From Neptunomonas marina (GTDB lineage Bacteria > Pseudomonadota > Gammaproteobacteria > Pseudomonadales > Balneatricaceae), in the NCBI RefSeq assembly GCF_004005935.1, contig NZ_SACQ01000004.1:1-64000 (forward strand): a stretch of DNA of 64,000 nt. Direction: 5' to 3'. Below, piece by piece: positions 15,082 through 24,970 of this stretch. Position 1 is the stretch's first letter; every line of letters starts with the position of its first letter. The notes beneath the pieces were generated by a model, which saw only the letters and a program-made list of their open reading frames with translations, did no database searches and was not told the DNA's origin. The translations under genes were made by a program, and so were the position numbers.

Positions 15082-16344
15082 ATGCGCCATACCCCGCTCT
15101 ACAACCGCCAAAGCAAAGCAAAAAAGACCGCCGCTGTAAGCACTCTCAACCCTCTTGCCCTAGCGGCGGCATTGGTTGCAATACCAGCAACACAAGCGGC
15201 TGCTCAAACCGATGTTAGTTTGATTCTGGACGCCTATCACAAGTCTGATCAAACGGCATTAGGTGGGCGTAGCGAAGGCTTTGGCCTGAGCCATTCGGAG
15301 CTATCCATCACGCAAAGCATGGGCGAGCACCTACGCGGTAAGCTCACTGCTGTTGCTGATATCAACGAAGATGATTCCGAGTTTGAGCTTGAAGAGGCCT
15401 ACCTGCAAACCCTAACGCTACCCGCCGGCCTTACCGTTAAAGCAGGCCGTTTTCTAGCGGATATCGGCTACCTCAATAGCCAGCACAGCCATAGCGACAG
15501 CTTCACAGAGCGCCCGCTGGCGTACCGCGGCTTCTTGGGTGGCCACTACTTTGATGATGGCTTGGGGCTAAGCATTACTCTGCCAACGCAGCTGTACTGG
15601 CAAGTCAACGCCGGTATTTTCACAGGTGATGAGTTCGCAGATCGAAACAGCGACAACTCCCTTGGAATTTGGACATTATCGAGCAAAATCGGCGGAGATA
15701 TCGGCACGGAGCATAGCTGGCAGGCAGGCTTTAGCTACGTACGCAACCGCACCATCGACGACGCTCATGACGAGCATCACCACAATGATCATGACGAAGA
15801 GCATGAAGAGGATCATGACGAAGAACACGATGATCACAGTGATGAGCACGACGCCGATCACGACGACCATGGCCATGACGATCATGATGATGGCGGACAC
15901 CACGGCCACAGCCATGGCGCAGAGTACACGGGCAAGAATATCTACATTGCCGACGTTGTTTGGAAATGGGCACCACAGGGTAACAACCGCCAGCAGCAAC
16001 TGAAACTGGCCGGTGAGTATATTCGCGTTACCGACATCAACGAATACGCCGGCAGCAGTGACTACCACAGTGGTTACTACCTATCTGCGGTTTATCGCTT
16101 CCTGCCGGAGTGGTCGGTAGGCGTTCGCCACGGCGAGCTAGATGTAAAAAACCCACACGGTGACCACTTCCACGCTGCCGATATCAGCGAAACCAGTGTG
16201 ATGGTCGCTTGGAACCCAACACACACCCAAACCGTGCGCCTGCAATACACCGAACAGGATGGCAACGGCTTTGAAGATGACGACAACGCGATCACTCTGC
16301 AATACCAGATCGGGTTTGGTAGCCATGCCGCACATGGTTTCTAA
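15082..16344 (+). CDS. Zinc-regulated outer-membrane beta-barrel protein with His/Asp-rich loop
   Basis: 420 residues. The N-terminal export signal has a long basic start and the hydrophobic stretch LALAAALVAIPATQAAAQ, followed by a barrel with amphipathic strands and aromatic turns, ending GF. Residues about 229-282 form a low-complexity segment of His, Asp and Glu (repeated HDEEH, DHDDH, HGHSHG) with more than 20 His, predicted to be an extracellular loop between strands. Such a loop could capture Zn2+ from outside. Position behind a Zur-like site and upstream of a zinc-type ABC binding protein supports a role in zinc entry across the outer membrane. It is not a TonB-dependent receptor: I see no plug domain. 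Confidence 0.8.
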   Translation: MRHTPLYNRQSKAKKTAAVSTLNPLALAAALVAIPATQAAAQTDVSLILDAYHKSDQTALGGRSEGFGLSHSELSITQSMGEHLRGKLTAVADINEDDSEFELEEAYLQTLTLPAGLTVKAGRFLADIGYLNSQHSHSDSFTERPLAYRGFLGGHYFDDGLGLSITLPTQLYWQVNAGIFTGDEFADRNSDNSLGIWTLSSKIGGDIGTEHSWQAGFSYVRNRTIDDAHDEHHHNDHDEEHEEDHDEEHDDHSDEHDADHDDHGHDDHDDGGHHGHSHGAEYTGKNIYIADVVWKWAPQGNNRQQQLKLAGEYIRVTDINEYAGSSDYHSGYYLSAVYRFLPEWSVGVRHGELDVKNPHGDHFHAADISETSVMVAWNPTHTQTVRLQYTEQDGNGFEDDDNAITLQYQIGFGSHAAHGF

Positions 16345-17236
16345 GCCAGTCTATTGGTTGCTGGGTACACTGGGGTCGCTACTAGCGACCCCGGTTTACA
16401 GCTTAACCATCTTCGCCTGCGAACCAGAATGGGCCTTGCTAGCGAAAGAGCTTGCACCGCAAGCAAAGGTGATTCAAGCCACCCATGCCTACCAAGACCC
16501 ACACTACATCGAGGCTCGCCCGAGCTTGATCTCGGCGTTTCGCCGCGCTGATCTGGCGATCTGTACCGGAGCTGAGATGGAAATTGGCTGGCTACCCGCG
16601 CTACAGCAGCGTGCTGGCAATGCACGCCTGCGCGATGGGCAGCCCGCAATGATCTACGCGGCAGATGCTGTTGAAACGATCGATAAGCAAGAGACACACT
16701 TCTTGCAAACGGGCCACATCCACGCACAAGGCAACCCGCACTTCCAACTCGATCCAACACGTTTCGTGCCTGTAGCTGCGTTGATTAGCCAGCGGTTGAT
16801 AGCGCTAGATCCAGACAACGCCGCTAACCATCTACGCCAACATCGCGCTTGGCATAGCCAGTGGCTGGATCACATCGCACGCTGGGAAAACAGCAGCCAA
16901 GTACTCAAGGGTAAGCGGGTCGTTGTGCAGCACAGTATCTTCGATTATCTAATACGCTTTACCGCTATGGAGAAAGTCGCCGATCTCGAACCAGAACCCG
17001 GTGTACCGCCCACCATCTCCCACTTGCAAAAAGTACAGCAACAGGTCAGTGCTGCGCCGCCAGATGGCATTTTACGCGCTTGGTATCAAGACGAAAAAAG
17101 CAGCCAATGGTTGGCCAAACGCATCGACCGCCCAGTGCTGGATCTACCGGCAAGCCCAGATCCCAATCAAGCACAGATGTCGAGCTTGGCGGGCTGGTTT
17201 GATCTAATTTTCAGCCGTTTGCACGCACTCAATTAA
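16334..17236 (+). CDS. Zinc/manganese ABC transporter substrate-binding protein, ZnuA/TroA family
   Basis: About 300 residues with a signal peptide ending near PVYS. The metal-binding His are visible: DPHYIEARPS, GNPHFQLDP and VVQHSIFDY. These are the cluster A-I ligands. The Asp/Glu of the fourth ligand is probably in the C-terminal part. There is no long His-rich loop, only GHIHAQ. The start is ATG 16334, overlapping the upstream stop by 11 bases; ATG 16325 is an alternative. It delivers Zn2+ (or Mn2+) to the permease encoded next. Confidence 0.88.
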   Translation: MVSKPVYWLLGTLGSLLATPVYSLTIFACEPEWALLAKELAPQAKVIQATHAYQDPHYIEARPSLISAFRRADLAICTGAEMEIGWLPALQQRAGNARLRDGQPAMIYAADAVETIDKQETHFLQTGHIHAQGNPHFQLDPTRFVPVAALISQRLIALDPDNAANHLRQHRAWHSQWLDHIARWENSSQVLKGKRVVVQHSIFDYLIRFTAMEKVADLEPEPGVPPTISHLQKVQQQVSAAPPDGILRAWYQDEKSSQWLAKRIDRPVLDLPASPDPNQAQMSSLAGWFDLIFSRLHALN

Positions 17237-17982
17237 TGATGAGTTGGGACCTTATTCTGCTACCGCTGGCAGCGGGCGTTCTGGTATTGCTGAGCCATAT
17301 TCCCCTTGGCGTACAGGTGCTAGGGCGTGGCGTTGTGTTTTTAGATCTCGCGATGGCGCAGTTGGCAGCGCTCGGCGGCCAGATCACAAGCTTATACTTC
17401 CCCGATAAGCTTTGGATCGCCGCTGGGGGCGTCAGCCTCGCGCTATGCGGTGCAGCATGGGTGGCACTCATTAGCCGCCACTACGCCCACCACCGCGAAG
17501 CGATGATCGGCTGCCTCTACGTGGCGTGTGTTTGCATCGGTTTGATTTTGGATAGCCAATCCCATGGCGCATTTGCGCATAAGTCCAGCCATGGCGATAT
17601 CCTTTGGGTCAATCCAGAGCAGCTTATCCCCCTCTTTGCCGTTGCGCTGTTAGTGATAGCTACCCGCTGGAGCCATACCCAACTCGCCAGCGGCCTACTC
17701 TTTTATCCGCTCTTCGCCTTAAGCGTAACCCTATCTGTAGACCTGTTGGGGGTATATCTGGTGTTTGCCAGCTTAATTGTTCCCGCTTTGCTGATACGCG
17801 TTTGCAGCTGCCCGTTATGGGTGGGCTACTTTGCGGGTATCGGCGGTTACGCCGCAGGCTGCCTACTGGCGCTATGGCAAGACTGGCCTGCAGGCGCAAG
17901 TATCGTCGTGATGTTGATGCTCACCGCTATTGTCGCCGCACTGAGCTTTAGCGGAGTTAGGCGGTTAGCGCTCTTTAGTTAA
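17236..17982 (+). CDS. Metal ABC transporter permease, ZnuB-like
   Basis: 248 residues, largely hydrophobic with about seven or eight predicted transmembrane helices. The family pattern GVFLDLAMAQLAALG-like (here GRGVVFLDLAMAQLAALGG) and SVDLLGVYLVFASLIVPAL near the end are typical of the ABC-3/ZnuB permeases. The ATG overlaps the stop of the binding-protein gene (TAATG), so translation is coupled. No ATPase (ZnuC) gene is adjacent, so the energy subunit must be encoded elsewhere. Confidence 0.9.
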   Translation: MMSWDLILLPLAAGVLVLLSHIPLGVQVLGRGVVFLDLAMAQLAALGGQITSLYFPDKLWIAAGGVSLALCGAAWVALISRHYAHHREAMIGCLYVACVCIGLILDSQSHGAFAHKSSHGDILWVNPEQLIPLFAVALLVIATRWSHTQLASGLLFYPLFALSVTLSVDLLGVYLVFASLIVPALLIRVCSCPLWVGYFAGIGGYAAGCLLALWQDWPAGASIVVMLMLTAIVAALSFSGVRRLALFS

Positions 17983-18021
17983 GATCCGAAGAGATTGGGC
18001 GCCACTAGAGCCTCCCACAAT

Positions 18022-18053
18022 ACGCCCGAGCCGCTGACCACCTGCTCGGGCGT
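18022..18053. terminator. Stem-loop after the zinc operon
   Basis: ACGCCCGAGC and GCTCGGGCGT form a 10-bp perfect stem with a 12-base loop. The T-run TTTTTTT lies about 20 bases on, at 18075. It probably serves the convergent genes on both sides. Confidence 0.55.
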
Positions 18054-18068
18054 ATCCGGCAGGTTCCG

Positions 18069-18836
18069 TTACGTTTTTTTAGCACTCTCAATAGACTGGG
18101 TTAGCTGCGCTAACACTCTCTCGATATCACTTGCTTTGGTGTGTAGAGTCATTTGTGCTCCACCTACACCAATCACCTCCAGTGACGCCTTACGCGCTAG
18201 AAAGCCTAGCAACAACACTGCGGCACCTATAACGTAAAGCATAGGTATGGTTAACTGGTATCCCGCTGCACAAACAACCATACCCATACCATAAAGCCAA
18301 AAATGTTTAGTTGAAGCGACTTTGCTGAACTCTGAAATCCGAGCTGGATTGACCGAAAACTGCATATCCAAAAAGATGTTACGCCCTTGGTATGTAACAA
18401 GCGCACTTTCATCCAAAGCGGTGTGATAGCGCTGGCTCACTGCCTCCATATCCTCTTTAATCGGCGTTACATTACCCGTGCTAGCAATAACGCCTTCATC
18501 AACAGCCAAGAAACCCAATACCACTAATCCCACTACCGTAACACCAGCAGCAAACGGCCAATCCAGTCGCATCCACGCAAAAACGACCGCAACAATGACA
18601 GGCAAACCAATAACAAGCCAAACCCAATTACGTGTTTTCACTGAAGAAACGGCTGCAATTTCATTTAGCACAAAGTTCGAGCTACCCGCTTTGAATAACT
18701 CAGAGCGCTCCTCCACCTGCTTGGGTTGAGACGCTACAACTGTTTGCTCTGGCTGCATCGGATGACCACACGAGGGGCAGGAAACAGCAGCATCAGACAC
18801 CTGATTATTGCACTCAGGACAGGATACTAAAGCCAT
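18069..18836 (-). CDS. Zinc-ribbon membrane protein of unknown function
   Basis: 255 residues. The first 25 form a zinc ribbon (CPECNNQVSDAAVSCPSCG, two C-x-x-C pairs). Two hydrophobic pairs of helices follow, at about 70-110 (WVWLVIGLPVIVAVVFAWM, AAGVTVVGLVVLGFLAV) and about 180-215. The tail resembles a small PH/QacE-like soluble end (VTYQGRNIFLDM..., VIGVGGAQMTLHTKASDIERVLAQL). I do not recognise a specific family. It stands alone between the zinc operon and the restriction locus; proximity to zinc genes may be coincidence. Confidence 0.65.
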   Translation of the reverse strand: MALVSCPECNNQVSDAAVSCPSCGHPMQPEQTVVASQPKQVEERSELFKAGSSNFVLNEIAAVSSVKTRNWVWLVIGLPVIVAVVFAWMRLDWPFAAGVTVVGLVVLGFLAVDEGVIASTGNVTPIKEDMEAVSQRYHTALDESALVTYQGRNIFLDMQFSVNPARISEFSKVASTKHFWLYGMGMVVCAAGYQLTIPMLYVIGAAVLLLGFLARKASLEVIGVGGAQMTLHTKASDIERVLAQLTQSIESAKKT

Positions 18837-19190
18837 AAATATTCCTTAAAAGAGAGTTAATCCGTAATTTTTATAAGACATAAATCGGCGCAGAGGCTAG
18901 CAACTTGTGCAGCGCAAAACAATATATAATTAACATTTAATATACGTTGTTGGCTCAGCTCATGAGAGTCGCAATGACTGACGACGAAAAAGCCCATATG
19001 GCGAACAGCACCAGATCATTTTGATCAGTTTTCTGTGGTTTGTGGCACTAAGCAGCTACTCGTTACCTTTATGTTGAAACCTGTAACAATCAATGCTTTT
19101 TGTTCGGTAATATAACCGGAACCCTGTATCGCACCGCCTTATGTTATAGTGCTTTTTTGCGAAGTTGTTAAAGCAACAAGGATGTTCAGC
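18837..19190 (+). promoter_or_regulatory. Spacer with likely hsd operon promoter
   Basis: A 354-base AT-rich gap. TATAGT at 19145-19150 is a good -10 for the hsd operon, about 41 bases before the hsdR ATG; the -35 region is poor. No gene, tRNA fragment or direct repeat marking an island end could be found here by eye. Confidence 0.35.
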
Positions 19191-21620
19191 ATGGACAAAA
19201 AACAACTCACTGAAACGGACATCATTACTAAGTTTGTCTTGCCCGCGATTGATAAAGCCGGCTGGAATTCGATGACTCAAGTTCGTCAGGAAGTTAAGCT
19301 GCGCGATGGTAAAGTCGTTGTGCGAGGTCAGTTAGGTGTACGTAAAACGGTAAAGTCTGCGGATATTGTCCTATACCATAAACCGAATATGCCGCTGGCT
19401 GTTATCGAAGCCAAAGCCAACAAACATGAAGTCGGCAAAGGTATTCAACAAGGTTTAGATTACGCCCGTTTACTGGATGTCCCTTTTATCTTCGCCACCA
19501 ATGGCGACGGCTTTGTTTTCCACGATAAAACTAACCCTAGCGCACTAGAAACAGAGATCCGCTTAGAAGACTTCCCAACACCCGAGCAGCTTTGGGATAA
19601 ATACTGTGTTTGGAAAAGCTATACAGCAGCACAGCTGCCAATTATTACCCAAGACTACTACGATGACGGGAGTGGCAAAGCGCCACGTTATTACCAGCTA
19701 CAAGCCATTAACAAAACCATAGAAGCGGTTTCCTCAGGCCAAAATCGAGTTTTGTTGGTGATGGCAACAGGCACAGGTAAAACCTATACCGCGTTTCAGA
19801 TCATTTGGCGTTTATGGAAAGCGCGCCAAAAAAAGCGCATCCTGTTTTTAGCTGATCGCAACATTCTGGTCGATCAAACCCGCTTAAACGACTTTCAGCC
19901 CTTTGGCCAAGCAATGACCAAAATCACAGGCCGTACAGTCGACCCCGCCTACGAGATACACTTAGCCTTATACCAAGCGCTAACAGGGCCAGAAGAGCAC
20001 CAAAAAGCCTATAAACAAGTCGACAGAGACTTCTTTGATCTTATCGTCATTGACGAGTGCCACCGCGGCAGCGCCGCAGAAGACAGTGCATGGCGCGAGA
20101 TACTGGAATACTTTAGCCAAGCCACTCAGATCGGCTTAACCGCGACCCCGAAAGAAACCGACACCATATCCAATACCGATTACTTTGGTGACTCGGTCTA
20201 CACCTACTCGCTCAAAGAAGGGATCGAAGATGGCTTCCTTGCGCCGTACAAAGTCGTACGTGTAGATATAGACATCGACCTACAAGGCTGGCGACCCACC
20301 AAAGGGCAAGTCGATCAAAATGGCGAGCTCATTCAAGACCGCATATACAACGTGAAAGACTTTGACCGCACAATCGTCATAGACGAACGCACCCAGTTGG
20401 TAGCCGAAACCATTACCGCGTACCTGAAGCGCACCGACCCCATGGCAAAAACGATCGTCTTCTGCAATGACATCGACCACGCCGAACGGATGCGCCGCGC
20501 ATTAGTGAACCTGAATCCAGAGCAAGTCGCTAAAAACGAAAAATACGTGATGAAGATCACCGGTGACGATGAATTAGGTAAAGCGCAGCTGGATAACTTT
20601 ATTAACCCCAAAAAAGCCTACCCTGTGATCGCCACCACCTCGGAGTTAATGACCACCGGTGTGGATGCCAAAACCTGTAAGCTAGTGGTGCTAGATCAGA
20701 ACATCCAATCCATGACCAAGTTCAAACAGATCATAGGCCGTGGTACGCGCATTGACGACCGTTACAACAAGCTCTGGTTCACGATTCTCGACTTCAAAAA
20801 AGCCACTGAACTTTTTGCAGATGAACGCTTTGATGGCACGCCCGAAAAAGTCATGGTAGTAGCGCCTGATGACATAACCGACGAAGCAAACGAAGATTTC
20901 CTCAACGAGCTCAACAACGAAACCTCCATCAGCACAACGGTCGCAGAAGAGACGCCGTTAAGCATTCAAGACGGTCAAGGCGAATACAAAGCAGACACAT
21001 GGCAAGAGGGAGAGATAGATACCGGTGAACCCGCCCCTTACATTAAATATCGCGTATCCGGTGTCACGGTTAAAAAGCTCGCCGAGCGCGTTCAGTATTA
21101 CGATACCGATGGCAAACTGGTAACCGAGTCTTTCAAAGACTATACCCGCAAAGCCGTGATGGGGCAGTTTGCATCACTGGACGAGTTTGTACGCAAATGG
21201 CAGGACGCCGAACGCAAACAAGCCATCATCAACGAGCTGGCCGAAGCGGGCGTTATTTGGGATGCGTTAGTAGACGAAGCTGGCAGCAATCTCGACCCAT
21301 TCGATCTGATCTGCCATGTCGCCTTCGACCAACCCCCGCTCACCCGCCAAGAGCGCGCTAACAATGTTAAAAAGCGCAACTACTTTACCAAGTACTCTGA
21401 AACCGCCCAAACCGTGTTAGACGCGCTGCTCGATAAATATGCTGACGTTGGCATTCAAGAGATCGAAAGCTTAAATGTGCTCAAGGTGAAGCCACTGGAC
21501 CAACTGGGGAACTCAATGCAGATCATTAAAAGCGGATTTGGAGGCAAACCCCAGTATGAGCAAGCGCTCACCGAGCTAGAAGCCGAGCTCTACCGGGAAG
21601 ACAACCCCCGCTCTGCCTAA
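19191..21620 (+). CDS. hsdR: Type I restriction enzyme subunit R
   Basis: 809 residues, the length of the EcoAI/EcoEI (type IB) R subunits. An N-terminal nuclease domain has the PD-(D/E)xK pieces SADIVLYH and VIEAKA at about 60-80. The motor follows with MATGTGKT (Walker A), DECHRGS (motif II), GLTATP and a C-terminal half with QIIGRGTR (motif VI). It translocates DNA and cuts unmodified sites in complex with HsdM and HsdS. The start is ATG 19191 ([11 protein letters not shown]), with AAGGA nine bases upstream; earlier in-frame ATGs are less likely. All nuclease and helicase motifs I can see are intact. Confidence 0.95.
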   Translation: MDKKQLTETDIITKFVLPAIDKAGWNSMTQVRQEVKLRDGKVVVRGQLGVRKTVKSADIVLYHKPNMPLAVIEAKANKHEVGKGIQQGLDYARLLDVPFIFATNGDGFVFHDKTNPSALETEIRLEDFPTPEQLWDKYCVWKSYTAAQLPIITQDYYDDGSGKAPRYYQLQAINKTIEAVSSGQNRVLLVMATGTGKTYTAFQIIWRLWKARQKKRILFLADRNILVDQTRLNDFQPFGQAMTKITGRTVDPAYEIHLALYQALTGPEEHQKAYKQVDRDFFDLIVIDECHRGSAAEDSAWREILEYFSQATQIGLTATPKETDTISNTDYFGDSVYTYSLKEGIEDGFLAPYKVVRVDIDIDLQGWRPTKGQVDQNGELIQDRIYNVKDFDRTIVIDERTQLVAETITAYLKRTDPMAKTIVFCNDIDHAERMRRALVNLNPEQVAKNEKYVMKITGDDELGKAQLDNFINPKKAYPVIATTSELMTTGVDAKTCKLVVLDQNIQSMTKFKQIIGRGTRIDDRYNKLWFTILDFKKATELFADERFDGTPEKVMVVAPDDITDEANEDFLNELNNETSISTTVAEETPLSIQDGQGEYKADTWQEGEIDTGEPAPYIKYRVSGVTVKKLAERVQYYDTDGKLVTESFKDYTRKAVMGQFASLDEFVRKWQDAERKQAIINELAEAGVIWDALVDEAGSNLDPFDLICHVAFDQPPLTRQERANNVKKRNYFTKYSETAQTVLDALLDKYADVGIQEIESLNVLKVKPLDQLGNSMQIIKSGFGGKPQYEQALTELEAELYREDNPRSA

Positions 21621-21659
21621 CCCGCCAGCCTAAGGTACAATCCCCCCCTTATTATTACC

Positions 21660-21679
21660 GGGCAGCCCTAACGCTGCCC
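21660..21679 (+). other. Stem-loop between hsdR and hsdM
   Basis: GGGCAGC-CCTAAC-GCTGCCC, a seven-pair perfect stem without a T-run in the 78-base gap. It lies just downstream of TACAAT (21635-21640), which could be a -10 for separate hsdM expression. Having methylase made independently of nuclease is common in such systems. Confidence 0.4.
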
Positions 21680-21698
21680 ATGAGTTAAAGAGAGAGTT

Positions 21699-23189
21699 AT
21701 GTCGATCAGTTCTGTAATCAAATCCATTCAAGATATCATGCGCAAAGATGCCGGCGTCGATGGTGATGCGCAGCGCCTTGGCCAATTATCATGGCTACTG
21801 TTTCTGAAAGTGTTTGATGCCCAAGAAGAGCTACTGGAGTTTGAGCAAGACAACTACCAAGCCCCGATTCCTGCAAAATACCTATGGCGCAACTGGGCAG
21901 CCGATGAACAAGGCATTACCGGTGATGAACTGCTCGATTTTGTGAATGATGACCTCTTCCCCGATCTTAAAAACCTAGTCGCACCGATTGATAAAAACCC
22001 GCGCGGCTTTGTGGCCAAAGAAGCCTTTAGCGATGCCTTCAACTACATGAAGAACGGCACCCTACTGCGCCAAGTGATCAACAAACTCAACGAGATCGAC
22101 TTTACCGACTCGAACGAGCGCCACCTGTTTGGCGATATCTACGAACAAATACTGCGCGATCTACAAAGCGCCGGCAATGCCGGCGAGTTTTACACCCCGC
22201 GCGCCGTTACCCGTTTTATCGTACAGATGATCGACCCACAGCTAGGCGAATCTATCTTTGACCCCGCCTGCGGCACCGGTGGCTTTTTGGCCTGTTCCTT
22301 CGACCACGTAAAAGAGCACTATGTATCAACCGGCAGCGACCACCAAACCCTACAACAACAGATACGCGGTGTAGAAAAGAAGCAACTGCCGCACCTACTC
22401 TGTACCACCAATATGCTGTTACACGGGATTGAAGTACCGGTACAAATTCGCCACGCCAACACCCTGAACAAACCACTTTCAAGCTGGGAAGTGGAAGATC
22501 AGGTGGATGTGATTGTCACCAATCCACCCTTTGGCGGCACCGAAGAGGACGGGATTGAAAAGAACTTCCCATCGGAATACCAAACCCGCGAAACTGCCGA
22601 CCTGTTTTTACAGCTGATTATCGAGGTACTCAAAACCAAAGGCCGCGCCGCCGTGGTGCTGCCCGATGGCACCCTGTTTGGTGAAGGTGTTAAAACCAAA
22701 ATCAAAAAACTGTTATTGGATGAGTGTAACCTTCACACCATTGTGCGCTTACCCAACTCCGTGTTTGCGCCCTACACCAGCATTAAAACCAACATCCTGT
22801 TTTTTGAAAAAGGCGAACCCACCCAAGAGGTTTGGTACTACGAGCTACCGCTACCAGAAGGCGTAAAAGCCTTTAACAAAACCAAACCGATGAAGCTAGA
22901 ACACCTAGATAACTGCCGCGATTGGTGGGGCGCAGGCGACACCCTAGCCGAGAAACGCCACCGCCTAAACCGCGAAGAAAACGAGCAAGCATGGAAAGTC
23001 AGCCTTGATGAGATTATCCAGCGCAACTACAACTTGGATATTAAAAACCCCCATCAGGTCGAACAGGTGGTTCACGACCCCGAGCAACTGTTAGCCGACT
23101 ACCACCAGCAGCAAGCCGAGATAGGCCAGCTACGCAGCCAGATCAAAGAGATTCTAGCCGCCGCGTTTAACCGCAACGCAGGGGAATAA
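21699..23189 (+). CDS. hsdM: Type I modification methylase subunit M
   Basis: 496 residues (EcoAI HsdM is of similar size). An N-terminal HsdM helical domain precedes an N6-adenine methylase domain with FDPACGTGGFL (AdoMet binding, motif I) and NPPFGG (catalytic motif IV), both intact. It methylates adenine in the recognition sequence read by HsdS. AGAGAG precedes the ATG. Confidence 0.96.
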   Translation: MSISSVIKSIQDIMRKDAGVDGDAQRLGQLSWLLFLKVFDAQEELLEFEQDNYQAPIPAKYLWRNWAADEQGITGDELLDFVNDDLFPDLKNLVAPIDKNPRGFVAKEAFSDAFNYMKNGTLLRQVINKLNEIDFTDSNERHLFGDIYEQILRDLQSAGNAGEFYTPRAVTRFIVQMIDPQLGESIFDPACGTGGFLACSFDHVKEHYVSTGSDHQTLQQQIRGVEKKQLPHLLCTTNMLLHGIEVPVQIRHANTLNKPLSSWEVEDQVDVIVTNPPFGGTEEDGIEKNFPSEYQTRETADLFLQLIIEVLKTKGRAAVVLPDGTLFGEGVKTKIKKLLLDECNLHTIVRLPNSVFAPYTSIKTNILFFEKGEPTQEVWYYELPLPEGVKAFNKTKPMKLEHLDNCRDWWGAGDTLAEKRHRLNREENEQAWKVSLDEIIQRNYNLDIKNPHQVEQVVHDPEQLLADYHQQQAEIGQLRSQIKEILAAAFNRNAGE

Positions 23190-23194
23190 ACGCC

Positions 23195-24970
23195 ATGTCC
23201 CTTAATGTACAGCACCTACTGACTGACCATATCGACCTGTGGACAAGCGCTATTGAAAACAAAAGTAGCGCAGGCCGAGGCAGCAGCCGCAAGCAAACTC
23301 TATATGGCATTAAAAAACTGCGCGAGCTGATATTAGAACTGGCCGTGCGCGGCAAGCTCGTACCCCAAGACCTCAATGATGAACCCGCTTCGCAACTGCT
23401 CAAACGTATCGCAGCTGAGCGAGATCAGCTGGTAAAAGAGGGCAAGATCAAAAAACCGAAAAAACTGCCTGAGATCAGTGACGAGGAAAAGCCGTTTGAA
23501 CTGCCGGAGGGATGGGAGTGGGTTAGTTTAAGTCACCTCGGATTTTTCACCGGAGGAAAAACACCAAGTAAATCGAATAGTAGATTTTGGGGTGGTGAAA
23601 TTCCTTGGGTCACTCCAAAAGACATGAAAGCCGATTACATTTCTGGCGCACAAGATCATGTAACTGCCGAAGCCTTAGGCACCGGCTTATCCGAAATACC
23701 TCCTAGAGCCTTATTATTTGTTGTCCGTAGTGGAATTTTAAGACGAAAATTCCCAGTAGCCATTACTAAATGTCATTGCACAATAAACCAAGATCTCAAA
23801 GTATTGAGTCTCTATGATAGCTCTATTTGTGAGTACATATTGCTAATGATGCAAGGGTTTCAAAGTCATATTTTAAGCAATCTAACCAAAACCGGTACAA
23901 CCGTAGAAAGTATTCAGTTCGAAAAATTTTCTAGTTATTACTTTATGTTCCCTCCAAAGCAAGAACAACACCGCATTGTCGCCAAAGTCGATGAACTGAT
24001 GGCGCTTTGCGACCAGCTAGAGCAACAAACCGAGCAACAACTCGATGCCCACCAACAGCTGGTGGACACCCTGCTCGACACCCTCACCCAAAGCCAAAAC
24101 GCCGACGAACTCGCCGATAACTGGGCGCGCTTAAGTGAACACTTCGACACCCTATTCACCACCGAAGCCAGCATCGACCAGCTAAAACAAACCATCTTGG
24201 AACTGGCCGTCATGGGCAAACTCGTCCCCCAAAACCCCAACGACGAACCCGCCAGCGAACTGCTCAAACGCATCGCCGCCGAAAAAGCCCAACTCATCAA
24301 AGACGGCAAGATCAAAAAACAGAAACCACTACCGCCGATTAGCGAAGAAGAAAAACCGTTTGAACTGCCGAAGGGATGGGAGTGGTGTCGGTTGCAGGAA
24401 CTTCTACCGCAATTCCAAAATGGAGCGTCTAGTCGAGGAGATAAAACAGGCAGCGAGGTGGTCGTTTTAAGACTCGCAGATATTAAGAATTGGAAAGTGT
24501 CTCTAGCTGATACACGCAGCTTAGTTATATCAAGTGAATCTATAGCCAAATACTCATTACTCAGTGGTGATGTTTTGATCATCAGGGTAAATGGAAGCGC
24601 AGATATTGTGGGGCGTTTCATCACCTGTGGGCAGGACTTTGACGCTATCTATTGTGATCACTTCATTAGGATGCGCTTTCCTATTGAATGCTTGTCATCA
24701 TCCTATTTATCACTACTTGGTTCATCTAGTCTTGTGCGTCAAAGAATTGCTGATATGTTCGTAAGTACAGCTGGGCAAAAAACCGTAAACCAGACTCACA
24801 TCGGATCACTTTGTATTTCTTTACCTCCGATGAAGGAGCAGCACCGAATCGTCGCCAAAATCGACCAACTGATCACCCTCTGCGATCAACTCAAAGAGCG
24901 CCTAGCTGAAAGACAACACACCCAACTACAGCTTACCGATACACTGGTTACAGAGGCGCTTAACGGATGA
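23195..24970 (+). CDS. hsdS: Type I specificity subunit S
   Basis: 591 residues with two target-recognition domains (about 105-255 and 395-545). They are separated by conserved helical segments that occur twice: a long one ending KPFELPEGWEW/KPFELPKGWEW, and a second beginning with (K/M)(Q/K)EQHRIVAK. The two halves each read one part of a bipartite DNA target. The recognition domains are clearly AT-richer than the conserved parts, as expected for domains acquired by recombination. hsdS follows hsdM by five bases, and its stop overlaps the next ATG. The target sequence cannot be predicted by eye. Confidence 0.95.
   Translation: MSLNVQHLLTDHIDLWTSAIENKSSAGRGSSRKQTLYGIKKLRELILELAVRGKLVPQDLNDEPASQLLKRIAAERDQLVKEGKIKKPKKLPEISDEEKPFELPEGWEWVSLSHLGFFTGGKTPSKSNSRFWGGEIPWVTPKDMKADYISGAQDHVTAEALGTGLSEIPPRALLFVVRSGILRRKFPVAITKCHCTINQDLKVLSLYDSSICEYILLMMQGFQSHILSNLTKTGTTVESIQFEKFSSYYFMFPPKQEQHRIVAKVDELMALCDQLEQQTEQQLDAHQQLVDTLLDTLTQSQNADELADNWARLSEHFDTLFTTEASIDQLKQTILELAVMGKLVPQNPNDEPASELLKRIAAEKAQLIKDGKIKKQKPLPPISEEEKPFELPKGWEWCRLQELLPQFQNGASSRGDKTGSEVVVLRLADIKNWKVSLADTRSLVISSESIAKYSLLSGDVLIIRVNGSADIVGRFITCGQDFDAIYCDHFIRMRFPIECLSSSYLSLLGSSSLVRQRIADMFVSTAGQKTVNQTHIGSLCISLPPMKEQHRIVAKIDQLITLCDQLKERLAERQHTQLQLTDTLVTEALNG
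23330..23520 (+). repeat. HsdS internal repeat, copy 1
   Basis: About 190 bases encoding LELAV(R)GKLVPQ through KPFELPEGWEW. The matching copy is at 24194-24385 in the same orientation, 864 bases away. Confidence 0.8.
24194..24385 (+). repeat. HsdS internal repeat, copy 2
   Basis: Second copy of the conserved segment (LELAV(M)GKLVPQ through KPFELPKGWEW), diverged at many third positions from copy 1. A shorter pair encoding EQHRIVAK is at about 23958-24018 and 24834-24893. Confidence 0.8.

Noticed and set aside
15780-15920. Possible repeat array or CRISPR in the His/Asp-rich stretch
   Set aside because: The short GAT/CAC iterations are codon repeats of a low-complexity protein segment, without regular repeat-spacer units. 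I saw no CRISPR array anywhere in the window.
15676-16068. Hydrophobic 130-codon frame opposite the His/Asp-rich segment
   Set aside because: It is the reverse complement of repeated GAT/CAC codons, which automatically gives Val, Ile, Met codons. It is not an independent membrane protein.
18069-18836. Zinc-ribbon membrane protein as part of the zinc operon
   Set aside because: It is convergent with the operon, separated by a stem-loop, and a zinc ribbon alone does not imply zinc transport.
23938-24624. 228-codon minus-strand frame within hsdS
   Set aside because: A Ser-rich shadow of the conserved helical hsdS segments, with no start context.
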